This document shows positions 39,651-53,124 of a stretch of 64,000 bases of DNA, piece by piece. The stretch is from contig CM043868.1 of NCBI GenBank assembly GCA_023846275.1, forward strand, positions 15,843,755 to 15,907,754. The letters are read 5' to 3'. Under the pieces are notes generated by a model. The model did no database searches and had not been told where the DNA came from. It saw nothing but the letters and a program-made list of their open reading frames with translations. The stretch is from Vanilla planifolia. Lineage: Eukaryota > Streptophyta > Magnoliopsida > Asparagales > Orchidaceae. Every line of letters begins with the position of its first letter. Position 1 is the stretch's first letter. The position numbers and the translations under genes were made by a program.

Positions 39651-42600
39651 AAGGTTCTTTTCTTTTAGTAACATTTTAACTAACATCTCTTGTAGTTTTT
39701 ATGTTTCTCATAAATTTTGGATAAGCTAGAAATATCTTTTATAATCAGAGATACTTGGTTTATTTTGGAGAATAAAGAGAGACTTACATAAAATCTTTTG
39801 AGAGATTATTTATAATTCAACTTTCCAAAGTAAAGTTTTTCCTAAAAAGGAAGTTGTGTAGCACTTTAGGGGCACCAAACAAATTTGTGCAGCTTGGAAC
39901 ATGGGAGGTCCCATTTCCTTATAGGCTATGAACTTGATCACAAACAAGGGCCTATAGTAGAGTTGCATGGTTTTTTTTTTCGTTTAGTATTTTGATTTAG
40001 TGAGTTGTAATATGTTATATATCACATTCATAAACTTATTTAGTATTTCAGTTTTTTTTTATTAAGGATATTATGGTATTTTTATTTTAATTTAGAGTTA
40101 TTTTATTTAAATTATTGTAATTGATTAAAAGAGGGATTATCTTTTTGTCTTGACAACTTTTAGAAATTATGATTTCTTCTCATGCATGTATGCACAATCG
40201 GGGTTATGATCTAAAAATTTACATATCATAATCTAACATCTAAATTATTACTCAAATTTTTCATCAACTTTACAACTCTTTGGTCTTTGTTGTTCATAAC
40301 CTAATGTATCATATATTGAGTACATCATATGATATTATACACATTTCTAATAAATCATACTCCATCCTTAACTTTCATTGTCCTCAAAACAATGTACAAT
40401 ACATTTAGTTAATATGCCTTATGCCAACGCTAATGAATTTTATGTACACTTTTTTTATTGCACCAACTTAAGTTTAACACATTGTATGTTATACCTACCA
40501 TATAATACATTCACTTTCCATACATAAAGAAGAATTAAAAACTACTCAATTCCTACTAATTTCATTTCCAAACTTAAATAAAGAAAAAAATTACATTCCT
40601 AATGCATATAGTAGCTAAAATCATCTCCATTTTACAGATATAATATATAAATTCACAAATACAATATAATTCTTTTGCTTGATTTCAATACCGACAATTA
40701 GCTGTAACTGTATTTCCTGATTCTTCTACAACAATTATTCACTTATTTTCTCCTTATACAACAAACTCCCTCTATCTTCTATTACTTTCCTCTCATCTCT
40801 ACAACCAAACAATTTTCTTCTTCTCGCCATCTTTCTCTTACTCTTTGTTCTTACTTCACCTTTTCTAGTTTTATACTTTCCACCCACCATTGTTTATCAA
40901 TGTAGCAAACTTTCTCTCTACTTCCCATTTGAAATTCACATGTTACTTATCTTAGTTAAGACAATGGAATCAATTTTGCAAGATTACTAATTTACCCAAA
41001 TAATTGTCAAAATGATTTCTGTGTCCTTTATTTTAAAAATTTATAACTAATTATTTAAATATAAAAAGATTAGAAACTAAATACCATAAGATTTTTCACA
41101 AAGCATTCTATCAATAATATGCTAATTAAAAAAATTTTGATTTTATTTACAAAATGACATTCTTTTAAGTTAATGATAAAATAATAATATTTGAATTTTA
41201 AAAAATTAAAATATTAATTTTTATCCAATCAAAAATATTTTTAGTTGCAATCGTATTAGATTAGTCTTAATATTTATATCTTATTACATAAAGCAAAATT
41301 ATTGTGTGCTATATCATGAAGCCTTTTTAGATGTATTTAAGTACTACGAAGTAGTACATCCTTATTATTAAGAAAAATCCTTTTTCAAGTAAAAAATAAA
41401 TTCTATAAAAAAAAACTTTACTATAATAAAACAGCTACAAAAAATTAAAAATATTAATAATAAATCTCAAACACGTGAGCACAAAAATGCTAAGCTATAT
41501 TTTGCTCAAACAGCAAGCCATTCAAGCTCAAATATATCCTTCTAACTAAGCTCTTGAGTCACAAGTCAAGTCGCTAAAGCATTTCATCATGTATGGGCAC
41601 ATCTTTGAATGAACATCAAGGATTGATAAAAAATTCACTCAAAATATAGGATATAAGAGTAACATTCTAAAAAGATACGAAATGATTATTTAATTAAATA
41701 ATTATACTGATAATTTACTTAATTATAACATTTAATAGTTTTAGGATAAATAATTTATTAAATTTATAGCATTATCAAATTTAATAAATTATTCATAATA
41801 ATAAAATTATTAATAATTGTTTAAAATGAGTTATAATCATAAAAAGAGAAAAAAAAAATTAAATAGTGAAGTTTTAGTTATTATAAATCTAATGGTTTAA
41901 ATTTTGTAAAATTTAGATAAAAAGTGATTATAAAACGAAGCTTTTAAGTCGTATTATTTTAACTTTTATTGAATTTTGGAGAAAAGAAATATTATTAATA
42001 TTTCAAATTAAACAATAAAATTCTATAAAATTTATGACACATAATACAGTTTACTTAGATTTACTTATATTATTTTTATGAAAAATCACACTTGTCTCTT
42101 TCATAAAATAAGATATCAAGCTTATAGGAAATAAATATTAAATCAATATTTATTTTATTTTTAAAAAGTATTATTAAAAATATAAAAATAATGTAAAACG
42201 TTATAAAATATTTGTTTGATTTTTAAAAAAATATTATTAAAAATCGTGCTTGTCTCTTTCATATTTTTGAGAATATTATTAAAAATAATGTAAAAAGTTA
42301 TTATTTTTAAAATAATTATGAACAAAATTAACAATAATAATTTTCTAAATATATTTTATAAAACATGAAGTATATTTTTTTATTGGTTGATTTCTTGTGC
42401 ATGCAAGCAAAGATATTTCAACTGTTCAGCAAATAATTTCGCAGAATAAGATTGGGTTTGAGTTATGGAAGTCAAGGACACGTTTGGGTCCACACGGATT
42501 TGTTGTCACGTCAGCAATGAACAATTTGCTAAAGGAATAAAAAATCATCAAATACAGTTCTTTTATCATAGTGACACTTAATAATTCAATAAAGATTTTC

Positions 42601-45600
42601 TTGGATTTAATATGTTCTTATGAGAATGTTATCTCACTTATAATAACAAGCCTTTTTGTTATCATTAGTTTTGTAAAAACTTTCGACTCATGTAAACTTG
42701 ATTCTTCTATTCTATTGCACCATATCAGTTATGTAATTCTATCAGTTTTGTTTATATCGTCAACTTGTATAATTTGACTTAATTATCAATTTCTTCTAAT
42801 TTGATTATTCTCATCTGTTTCATAAAAATTATCATTGTGGGCATAGGTTTTATTTTATTGCTTTCAATGTAATAATTAGGTTCTTATAATATAATTTTAT
42901 ATTGTTTCAATTATTAATATAATGATTTGTTTTAAGTTTGTTGTTGGAGAATCACAATGACGAAAATAACAACAAAGGAAAACCACTTGGATAAGCAAAT
43001 TTTGGTATTCACGTTACCAATAATGATGATAATATTATCATGAAAGCTACTAACATACAATTTCTCGACATCACATAGAAACACCCGTGAAAAGAAAAAA
43101 AACAAAGATAAAAGAATCTACAATAGAATATATTAACGAAAGTCTAAGATATTAGGACACTTTTCACATTAAAAAAAAAAACGGAATCATACCCCATGTC
43201 ATTTTCTTAATAGGATTTTTCTCTTGCATACAATTATTATATAATGAAAACCTCTTAATTCCTCGACATCTTAAAGTTAATGTGACATGTCAGTTGTGTA
43301 ATACTTTTTGTAAGACTATAATTATATGCTTCTAGTAGGTTAATGACTTTTTTTCATAACTAAGTTGTGTATTGAGGTTAAGAACATAAAAACATTATTT
43401 TTGATATCCAAAACAAGCATAAATTTTAAATTATGCTCCAAAAGCTAAAGTAGGATTACCATTAAAAAAAAGCTATGTGAAAAGAACTTAGTAATTCTAG
43501 GTTTGACAATTTTAAGGCTCAAATGAAATTATTATATACTTGAAAAGAAATGATATATATATATAACAATCCACATTTCCACAATTTTGGTTCGGGAGAT
43601 CAAAGAAGATGAAAGGAGTAGTTGTGTAATTGCAACGACAATGAGAAATGGGTAGTAAGTGTAAGAAGAAGAATAGAAAAAAAAATGAAATGAGGATAAA
43701 GTAGGGGGAAACATTAGAGAGAAAAAAATACAACTGAAAGATAAAATTTTGATAAGAAATGAAGAAGGTATATTAGTAAGGGTAAAAACTAATTTTTCAT
43801 CAATTCTTTTTTCTTTTTTCATCAATTCTTAACAACATTATTTTAGACTTAAGCAATAAAAGAAATATCTTATTTTTGTATCAATGAAGTGTATAATGAG
43901 TTTGAATAAAAAAATAAATTTGAAATCAATTTCTAATTTAGTATTTTCATGCTTATGATATAATACAAAAGTGTCTCATATATAATACAATAAACTCAAT
44001 TATATAATATGTAGACTTTGTCAAAGGAATCGTACAATGTGAATATATTCTTTGTATAATATTATCAATTTAACTAGTCATATCAAGTTTTCTTGAGAAA
44101 CATAGATGATACACAAAAATTATTTTGTAAAATTTGATACACTAAAGAGTGATGAGTGAAGGGAATAAAATGCTTTGATTTTAAGGTATGATAGTTTTAA
44201 TATATTGTACTATAGAAATATCATATAATATAATTATCTTTAGAAGAAATAGTCTAAGAGAAAAATAAAAAAGTTTGAAAAGAAGTATTATGTGTCTGTT
44301 ATACAATATGATCTAGTGAACATATAGTACAATAGCTCTATAACAAATGAATTAGTAATAAAAGTATTGTGGAATGTAAAAAGTATATAGAAAGTTATGA
44401 AATAATAGGTTATTGATCAAAATGAATTTGATTTGTGATGATGCAACAAAAAGAAAGAAAATAATGGAACAAAATTCAACATTGATATTTTATGTAGATA
44501 AATTTGAAACTGATAATATAAAAAAATAGTTTAAACAAAAAATAAGCATTTGTATATGCATTTAGCATTGTATCATAATTGCATGACTTAAAGCATATAG
44601 TAAAATCTTGTATGTATTTAAGTATATACAAAATTTGACATTATTTCTATGTATTGCTAATTTATTGCTATGTAGGATGAAAAAATAAAGAGAGAGAGAG
44701 ATAAATGAAAAGAGGATGAACTAAAAATTAAAGTAGGACAAAAAAAGTCATGAGTTAAAAAAAGAACAAGGTGAAAATTTGGTTCCTTGAATTACAATAT
44801 CTCATGGTGGATAAACTAAAAGAAAGAATAAAATAACACTGATATTAAATTAAATCATGGAAGAAAAATAAAGAAGATGAAATGATATTGATAAAAAAAT
44901 ATAGCCATGAATGAAATAACATCCACAAATATAAAACATGAAATGATAATAGTAATAAACTAGGCTAAAATTATTGAAATTATAGGATAATAGTATTGAT
45001 AAAAACAAGATCTAGATAAATGCAGAACAAAAATGTGAAAAGATAAGAAAAAAAACATGAAAGAAAAAAAGAGAGAAAAAAATAAAAGAAAAGAAGAGTA
45101 AAAAAATAAACAAGTAAACATCAATAAAAAATGAGAATAAAATAACTATGTATATATATATATACACACATATATACACATATACACACATACCCAAATG
45201 ATTGAATAAAGAAATAATTATAAAAAAATTTGACTCTAAATTCAAGTTGATTTGATAAAATGTTAGTAATTTGTGGATATATATGAAAAATATATTATGT
45301 AATTGTCACCATGATATTATTTTAATCAATTTGTTTCACATTTAGTATTTTGATTAATTTGATTCTAATGTTTTTTTCTTAATTTAAAATTTTTTATTGG
45401 TTAAGTTGCTCATTACTATCCAACTTAAATTATAAGACATGTCATTAACTTCTAGATAAGAGTGAATAAAATGATAATAAAGATAGTTTAATCTCCATTA
45501 TGAAATCATGAGAATTATATATATGTGTAAAAGTTTATTAGAGAATTGAGAATTTCTTTATGCACCATATAAGTTTACAATTCTTTAGTATAGATATTAT

Positions 45601-48139
45601 TTGCTATTTACAAATGTATACAAGAAAAAAAAAATGGGATGTAAGAGTTGTATTGCAACTCATTGCTTGAGGAAAAAAAATTGAATGTTATCACTTTTTT
45701 TTTTGCAAAATTACTATGATAATTACAAAATTGATGATTAGTATATGTGGGGTGTGATAGTTAAGCATGAAGAATCACTTATAGTATTGTTGGTATATCA
45801 TGTCTCAATCTCATCTATTTCTCCTCACAAGTATGATAGAAACCTTCCAAAATTCAAACTTCACTCCAAGCTCATGTTTGCTATTTCACTTAATATTTAG
45901 ACAATTCAAAGTTAACTTAAGAGGACCTTTGAAAATTAGACAATCCATATGCACAAATTCCAACACATTATTAAATATGTTTGAAAAATAGAGGTAGTCT
46001 CAACATTACATATTCATTCTTTTAAAAAAAATTGATATTTCTTTCTACACTTCATACCATTACAAAATTTAAGAGATATTTTGATATTTACATATAAAAA
46101 TATTAAAAAATATTTATATAAGATGTTCTTAAAAAAATTAACAAATGAATTTAAAAGTGCTCTTTTTTAGATATTATTTATCACTTTTTTCAAACCACAT
46201 CAATTGCACCAAATGAATCATTATATTTGTTAAGAAGATCTAGATTCATCCAAATTAATTACATTTAATTGGCAAGAGAAGTTAAGTCCATTCCTTACAT
46301 AGAATGCCATGCACACTTGGTATACATAATACATTCTCAAAATGCACAAACACTTTACAACTAACCTACATAGTATTGTAGAGTAAACAATCATAACACA
46401 ACACCACATGAAGTAAACTTGAAATAAAAAGCTTCAAACCATGATAAATGATATAAGGTATGTTGATCATGCTAGCCTTTTTTTTCCACATCTTTTTTGT
46501 ATGTCCATCTTGAAGTTAAAGCATATTTGGACAACTAATGTTCAAGGTAATTTGAGAAGATTAAGCATAAATTCATGTAAGACAAAATGAGAATGCATTC
46601 ATAAAGAAATATATAAGAAAAATCAATTGATATTAGAGAAAAAGATTCTTGCAAGAAATCAGAACTTTTTTCTTCAAAATTTACTAACAAGTGTCAAAAA
46701 ATATAAATTTTAGAATAAGATATCCAAGGATATAAAAGTTCTATTATATATCCCCTCATGAGGTATTCAAATAAGTAACCTTTAATGGAACATAATTAGT
46801 TACTAATAAGTATAATAATGACAATAGTCAAACTTTTTATAGATTTCTAATAGTATTTGAAGAGTTTGATTTAGAGAAACCTTAAGTAATCGACTCTAAT
46901 GGTGCTATAAAAAACTATTGTACCAAAGTCTTAAGATAATTTCTAAACTATTTGAAGACCTATCAAACTTTTGCCCAAGAGTTCTTTGGAGAATCATTTA
47001 AAGGTTACTAAAAAAATACATGTGATTTTAGAGAAAGCCAAGCTATAGAAGAAAACAACTGACTTGAAATTACTAGTACCTTAAATGTCCAAAATTGAGA
47101 TAATCATAAGTTATATACAAAATTATCCCAATTCACATATTTTTACACATGATCAATTAGATAATTGTGCCTCAGTAACTTGTTTTCATTGATTTGTTAG
47201 GCTAAATTAGAAACTTTAATAATTTTTGTAAATTAAATGGTAAGGTTAGCTTTTATGAGAGACTTAGCTCCAAACCCTCCAATTATTTGTTTATTTGTTC
47301 TTTTCGTAGTAACCTTTAAATCGTTTTCCTCATTTTCTTCTTTCCATCTACATTTTAATTTAATGCAAACTACCTTAACATAGAAGAAAAAGCAATTTTA
47401 TATACATAAAAGCTGTCAACTTTAAATAGCTGATTGCTTGGAATCTTTGCCAGACTTGACTTGGGCAGAAAATGTTCAAGGCTTTGCTTGTTTGAAAGTC
47501 ATTTGGCGTTCACATACAATCATTTTTTTTTTTATTTCGCTTGTAAATATTTTGTAATTTAAGAAAATATGTATATTGTTATGTTATGTATGCGTATGAT
47601 TTTTAGAGCTCATGATGTTAAAATATTATCTTCGTATTTTTATGAATATTTTATTTAAAATAACGTGTATATTGTTATGTTCTTTATATGCTTTCTTTAA
47701 AGTCTATAAACTTATTATTTTATTATTGTAAGTGTATTTTTGTATGTGAAATGATATACATATTTAGGTTTCTAGAATGCATATTGTTTCTAGAATTTAT
47801 ATATTAATACAAAAAATCAAACATATTTTGTGCATACTTCATAATAAAAATTAATACAAATATTAATACCACGTTCTAAATAATATGTGCACATTACTAA
47901 TTAAAAAAGTAACAAAATTTGTGAATAATACGTCTATTTTAAATTGTTTTTTAAACTCTATATAGATGGGCTATTCATAAACAACTAATATCTTTAAATT
48001 TTGTTTTTTTTATTGTTCTTTAAAATTTATTATCATTAACATAAATTAAATTTTTTTCAATTTTTTTTAAAATTTTATTTCGAAATTCAACAGATCATCA
48101 CAGACGTTTTCGTTTGCTTAGTGCTTGCGGCGCAAGCAT
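39651..48139. other. 8.5 kb of AT-rich intergenic DNA, no gene seen
   Basis: Only short low-complexity ORFs occur. Noted inside: a purine-rich stretch near 43590-43740, (GA)n at about 44690-44700, a mixed TA/CA microsatellite at about 45150-45190, and a short GC-richer island at about 42390-42540 containing GTCACGTCAG. The last kilobase may include distal NAC promoter DNA. Confidence 0.45.
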
Positions 48140-48216
48140 GTGAGCTCTTTATTTATAACAAATATACGCGTCCGGCCGATATGAGATCACATCGTCCTCC
48201 CTTAGCAGAAACGTAT
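48140..48216 (+). promoter_or_regulatory. Candidate TATA element and leader of the NAC gene
   Basis: A TTTATAAC word at 48152-48159 lies about 60 bases upstream of the chosen ATG. If it is the TATA box, transcription would begin near 48185, after the in-frame ATG at 48181, which supports 48217 as the start. This is position-based inference only. Confidence 0.3.
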
Positions 48217-49019
48217 ATGGGACTTCGAGAAGTCGAGTCCTCTCTACCTCCGGGATTCAGATTCTACCCAACCGACGACGAGTTGGTTTCCCACTATCTT
48301 TACAACAAGGTGGCCAACAAGAGAGCTTCTCAAGGAACCATGGTCGAGGTCGATCTCCACGCTCGCGAACCATGGGAACTTCCCGGTAATACTCCGCCCT
48401 GAATTCAAATTCCATTAAAGCTTTCTTCAATAAGAGTTCTGTACAACGGTTCAGATGCGGCGAAGCTTGGGGCGAACGAGTGGTACTTCTTCAGCTTCCG
48501 AGACCGCAAGTACGCGACCGGGTCGCGCACAAACAGAGCGACGATGGCCGGCTACTGGAAGGCCACAGGGAAGGACCGTGCGATTCGCAGTCGTCGGACT
48601 TGTGAGATTTCGGGGATGAGGAAGACTCTGGTGTTCTACCGCGGCAGGGCGCCCACTGGGGCGAAGACGAATTGGGTCATGCATGAGTTCCGACTCGAGA
48701 AGCCGCATTCTCCGCCTGAGGTATGTCATTAGGTGGTACTTTTCGTCTGGTTTGTGCTGCTTTTGAGGCGTGTTTTTCTCTGTGGCAGGAAGATTGGGTG
48801 CTCTGCAGAGTTTTTCGCAAAAGAAGAGCGGAAGAGGAGAAGGAAGTGTTCAACGAAAGCGGTGCTGGTTTACCCAATTTGCAGTACATGGCTTCACCCG
48901 CAGTTTTAGGGCGCCCGTGGGAGGAGAAGGAGGACGAACTCTCGTGGGATGTGTGGGTGGAGCATGGTCATGGAACTTTGGGCTTGGAAGAGCTTCTTTT
49001 CCCTGGGGAAAAACAATGA
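48217..49019 (+). CDS. NAC domain transcription factor, NAC1 / NAC21-22-like, 221 aa
   Basis: Exons 48217-48385, 48455-48720 and 48789-49019, with short GT-AG introns of 69 and 68 bp; 666 nt in frame. The NAC domain fills residues 10-156: subdomain [20 protein letters not shown] (10-28), [14 protein letters not shown] ahead of the first junction, [15 protein letters not shown] (65-79) with [10 protein letters not shown] (89-98), [14 protein letters not shown] (110-123), then WVMHEFRL and [13 protein letters not shown]. The intron positions are those usual for NAC genes. The [14 protein letters not shown] start is typical of NAC1/NAC21-22-like proteins, which act as nuclear DNA-binding regulators of development, often in auxin and root or organ-boundary programmes. 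The tail after the domain is only 65 residues, acidic and Trp-containing. An in-frame ATG at 48181 would add 12 residues without family support. I saw no miR164-like site in the last exon. Confidence 0.92.
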
Positions 49020-49559
49020 CATGCGCTTTTTCTGGAGGAGTCAAGTTCATGATCACGAGAATGTGAGAACTCATGCATCTACATGTGGACAGCAGCTTGT
49101 TGATTGCTAGTAAAAACGTGTTCATTTCATTTCATTATAAATGTCACATTGTAATGTCTTATTTGGAATTTGGGTCAGTTAAGGGGATGGGAAATTGTTT
49201 TTAGTTGTGATCTGAATCGATTGGGAGATCAAAACCTGGTTTTTTTTAAACCTTAAATACTATCATTATTTTTGTCTTTATTAAGTAATTCAAGAAGTTC
49301 ATATTATTATATAGATATAAATTTTTGATAATGTATAATTATATTATATTTTAAACTTGTAATTGTTATAATAAGTGGTGTATACTTGGTGATACATTCA
49401 CTAACATTGTAATAATAATTTTAGATAAATATTTAATTTTATATTCAAAAAGACTAAGACTCATGATTTTCATCTAAAATATTGGTTTTTAATAAGGATA
49501 TCAATTTAACACCCTTTACAATTTTAACGAAAAGAACTGTGTCTCCATATATGATTGGT
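49020..49559. other. 3' flank of the NAC gene
   Basis: The first ~150 bases should hold the NAC 3' UTR; a TTTCATTATAAATG stretch near 49130 may be near the polyadenylation site. The rest is AT-rich, with no gene. Confidence 0.4.
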
Positions 49560-51340
49560 CAAAAGAATTCTTGTCACATTGTTTTCATTGCCAAGCATTA
49601 ACTCAAACACATGGCTAATTCACTCACTCGAGTGGATTTTCTTCATGATGTCACATACCTCAAAAGGATGGATGGATTTGAGCGTGACCTCGTGATAGGA
49701 TTTTTGATAAAGCTAAGCATCAATTAGGACATAGTGTTGAGCTTGTTGCTTAGCTATACTTGCATATGATTTTGTTGGCGACAAGACTCCTGCCTTTAGG
49801 TAAGCTTTCAAGTGATCAATTCAGTAGGGCGTCTTTCTACACTAAGGATTGGCATCTTTGTAGATTTAATTCAAAACTTCTTGAGAGGAGGTATGTTCTC
49901 TCGAGGGTCCCCTCGTTTGGTGGTTGGTTTAACTTCTAGTTTTTCTCTCAAGGGATTTGAGTGAGGTTAGCTCAATTAAATTTTTGAAGAAGAGATTGGG
50001 TCAATATCTAATATACCACGAGAATTAAGTCCTTAGTCTCAAATGAGTCATTGATTTAACTTATAACAAGTTAAGAGTTTATGAAGATTGCTAAGTATTT
50101 AACTTGTAATCCCAAAGCAAATACTAGATTAGTTATCAAAGCGTCTCATACTTAGCCACATTGCTTGTGATAAAAAAATTAATTATGCTACCTCACTTTA
50201 GCTTAACATTCTTTGGGCTTAGAAGTACAAAGGTAATTTTACATGAGTTCTCCCACGAGGACTTGTTTTTATATAGTCTTTGAGTGCTTGTTAATGAAGG
50301 CTTAGATTCAACCTTGAAGGAACTTGCCTCAACAAAAAATTGGCTAGAATTTGAGATTTGATGGTAGGATGAGAGATGAAGGTTACCTCAAACTCATTGA
50401 GCTCAATGACACATTTTTGCAACCTCCCTAAGACTTTTTGTTGACTGGAGAATGTGATTTAGTGGCTTTTTATGATGACATTAACGATGCTAGCTTAAAA
50501 GTATTGTCACAATTATTGAGGAAACACGAAAAAAGCTAATTCTAGCTTCTTGAGAAAAGAGTTTCTCATTTTTGCATCTTTTAAACTATAAGAAACATAA
50601 TATAAAACTTTGATTACCTTTGTATTCTTTCACAAATATGGAGTTGTGATGGAGCTTGAATTCACTAGGTAAATAAATAGTTAGCTCTTGAAATACTGGG
50701 CTACTTAAAATAGGGAGTTGAGAGGGGTAGATCTTGAGCTCTTAAAAAGTCGTCAAGCATTCCACAGTTCATTGTAGTCTAGATTTATTGTAAAGAAGCT
50801 TGAAGAACAATTGGGTCTTCTTTCTTGATTTGGAAATGAAATGTTTAATTCCAACAATGCATCTAACAAGACATTAGGTGTCTATAAGGTCTTTGGAGAT
50901 AAGATTTCAACAATTTTGTTTATCTTATTGAGATTATTAAGGAAATTTCTTGAGAAGTTGTCAAAAGTGTACTTCGAGGGGTTATTCTTGAGGTCTTCTC
51001 CACATCTTTTTTTTGTCATTTTGATTTGATGATACCTCAGCAATGCATACAAGAAATTGAAGCCAGTAAAACCAGTAGTTGAGTCGATTACGTTATCAAT
51101 ATGATGTGGAGGATACGAGCCCTTGAGATTGACACATTTTAGGTTGGTGTAATATATAAGCATGCATCATTTGTCACCACTTTTTTTCATGAGGACCACT
51201 TTTGTTAGCCAATGAAGGTAGAAGAAAAGGCAGATAAAATTGTCTTTGAGTAAATTAAATATTTCCTACTTAATTGTTGTTTTTTATACTAAATATTTGC
51301 TTCTTTTGTTTGATTGTTGGAACTTTGGAATTAATTTTGT
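49560..51340 (-). pseudogene. Decayed Ty3/gypsy pol (RT, RNase H, second RNase H), Tat/Ogre-like
   Basis: On the minus strand, reading from 51340 downward, the order is EIFNLLKDNFI and WLTKVVLMKK (about 51240), then SYPPHHIDNVIDSTTG and YHQIKM (about 51120-51020) of reverse transcriptase. RNase H follows with VSYSLKDAKMR and FLKKLELAFF (about 50600-50540) and GRLQKCVIELNEFEVTF (about 50430-50380). A second RNase H-like block includes SPKNVKLK, SNVAKYETLITNL and SQINDSFETKD (about 50230-50030) and LTQIP. A second RNase H after pol RNase H is a mark of the Tat lineage. Integrase may begin near 49850 but is barely readable. Multiple stops and frameshifts make it inactive. Confidence 0.8.
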
Positions 51341-52560
51341 GCAATTAGCTTATCACTAAGTGGCAAAATATCGAAGACACGAACTGAAAATGAGCATGGG
51401 CAATGAAGAAAATATCTCAAATTCAAATATCAAATCTAATACAACTAAAAGAAAAAAATATCACACAATATCGATTTACAATGTAGTATAAGAAATTGCA
51501 AACTCAAAATTGATATAGTATCTAACAATAAAAATATACATTATCCTTATATATAAAAAATTACTCTATCTAAGACTCACAAAATATAGCATGATCTTAC
51601 ATTAAAGATCTTAAGCCATCATTTAAGGATTCCTAATTCTATAAGTACTTATATTACGACTTATAATACAAGTAGGAAATGGGCATGTTATATTCAGAAA
51701 GAAAAATGGCTAGTTATAAGTAATAAAATAATACTAAAATATTATAATATAATTGATAATTATAGTGGAGAATCAAATAAAGTAATGTATGAATACTCTC
51801 ATTACAACTATGCTTATATACATCTTGTTCATGAGTTTCCTTTCTTATATAAGCTTTCAATGATGAATCATCTCCTTAGTCCTTTATATACCTTAGAATG
51901 ACCATGTCTCTTCAAAGGACTCTCATTAGATGTCTCATTATTTTTGTCATCAATTGGAATCTAGCAATTACCATCGACTTCAATCACCATCAAATTGATT
52001 CCACCATTGTATGTGTGCCTTTATGATTAGAAAAAATATATAATTTAGGATTTAACTAAAATAAAATTTTAGTCAAACTTAAGAATTCACATATTTTTTA
52101 TATTTTATGTTACTTTAAACTCTAAAAATTCATCAACCAATTTTTTATATCTTATTGATGAGCTCTTCTTGTTGATGAATTTCACATTTTTCGCAACATT
52201 TATTATTTTTAATAATATTCCAAAATTAAAATCCTCTTTAGATTTTAATTTCATGCTTATTGACCCTCTTTTTTTGTTAAGAAAATTTTATTAAGCTTGT
52301 TCTTTTAAGCTCTATATCTTAATAATTTTTAAATAATTGTTTGAGTTTATTTAATATTTTTATTGATTTTTGATATTTTTTAAAACTCTTAAATAAACTC
52401 TTGAAACCTCCAATCTCTCATTTAAATATTTAGAAATTTCTATTTTCACCAATTTGACATTGATGGATTCTAAATAATCCACATACTTGTTTTCTCAACC
52501 CAGCTTCCTCATTTGAGGTGTCACACATTCTTTTGGTCGTAAATAATTTTTTAAAAATTA
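51341..52560. other. AT-rich DNA, no gene seen
   Basis: It lies upstream (in minus-strand terms) of the gypsy pol relic and may hold its eroded gag/protease, but no motif is readable. No RNA gene or clear tandem repeat was found. Confidence 0.4.
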
Positions 52561-53050
52561 TAAAATAATAGTAAAAATAAAAAATGTAAAATTTTAATGA
52601 ATCTTGAATAGTAATAAATATATTTTATTTCATAAATTGAGATGCTATAGATAAGGATTGATAATGATATGATTTAACCGTATTTATGATATGATCTTAT
52701 TAGGATTCAAAAATAGTATTTTGGGTTGGGTGGTGGTTTAGGTTTGTGACCTTACTTATATTTCTTACATTTTGATTGTGACACGAAATTTGAAAATAAT
52801 ACTAAAAAATCCAAAAATAAAAAATAAAAAATAAAAAATAAAAAATAAAAAATAAAAAACTTCATTTAATCTAGAATACATTATTTTTTATTAATGAGTA
52901 TTGATTTGGGATCATATCTTGATATGATTTGATACCATTTATGATATAACTTCATTGAGATTTGTTATTATTATTTTATGTAAGATAGTGCACATAGGTT
53001 CAGGACTATACTTTTATTAATTATATTTTGACAATGACACTTTATGCAAG
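52560..53050. repeat. Two diverged ~258-bp tandem units
   Basis: The words GATATGATTT followed by ATTTATGATAT occur near 52663 and again near 52920. A TACTTATATTT/GACAC-ended segment also recurs at about the same offset. The heptamer array at 52813-52859 lies between the two. Confidence 0.55.
52813..52859 (+). repeat. (AAAAAAT) heptamer microsatellite, about six units
   Basis: Runs of six A separated by single T repeat about six times without interruption. Confidence 0.9.
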
Positions 53051-53124
53051 GTAGGGTATTTATGTGGAACAATACCTTAACATGGTTGGATATTGAATTT
53101 ATATGCACTTACGAACAAAGTTTT

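Noticed and set aside
45012..45245. Phe/Ile-rich minus-strand frame
   Set aside because: It is produced by A-rich DNA and a TA/CA microsatellite, with no family resemblance.
48451..49125. Antisense and alternate-frame ORFs over the NAC gene
   Set aside because: These are shadows of the GC-richer NAC exons. The spliced NAC frame explains the sequence completely.
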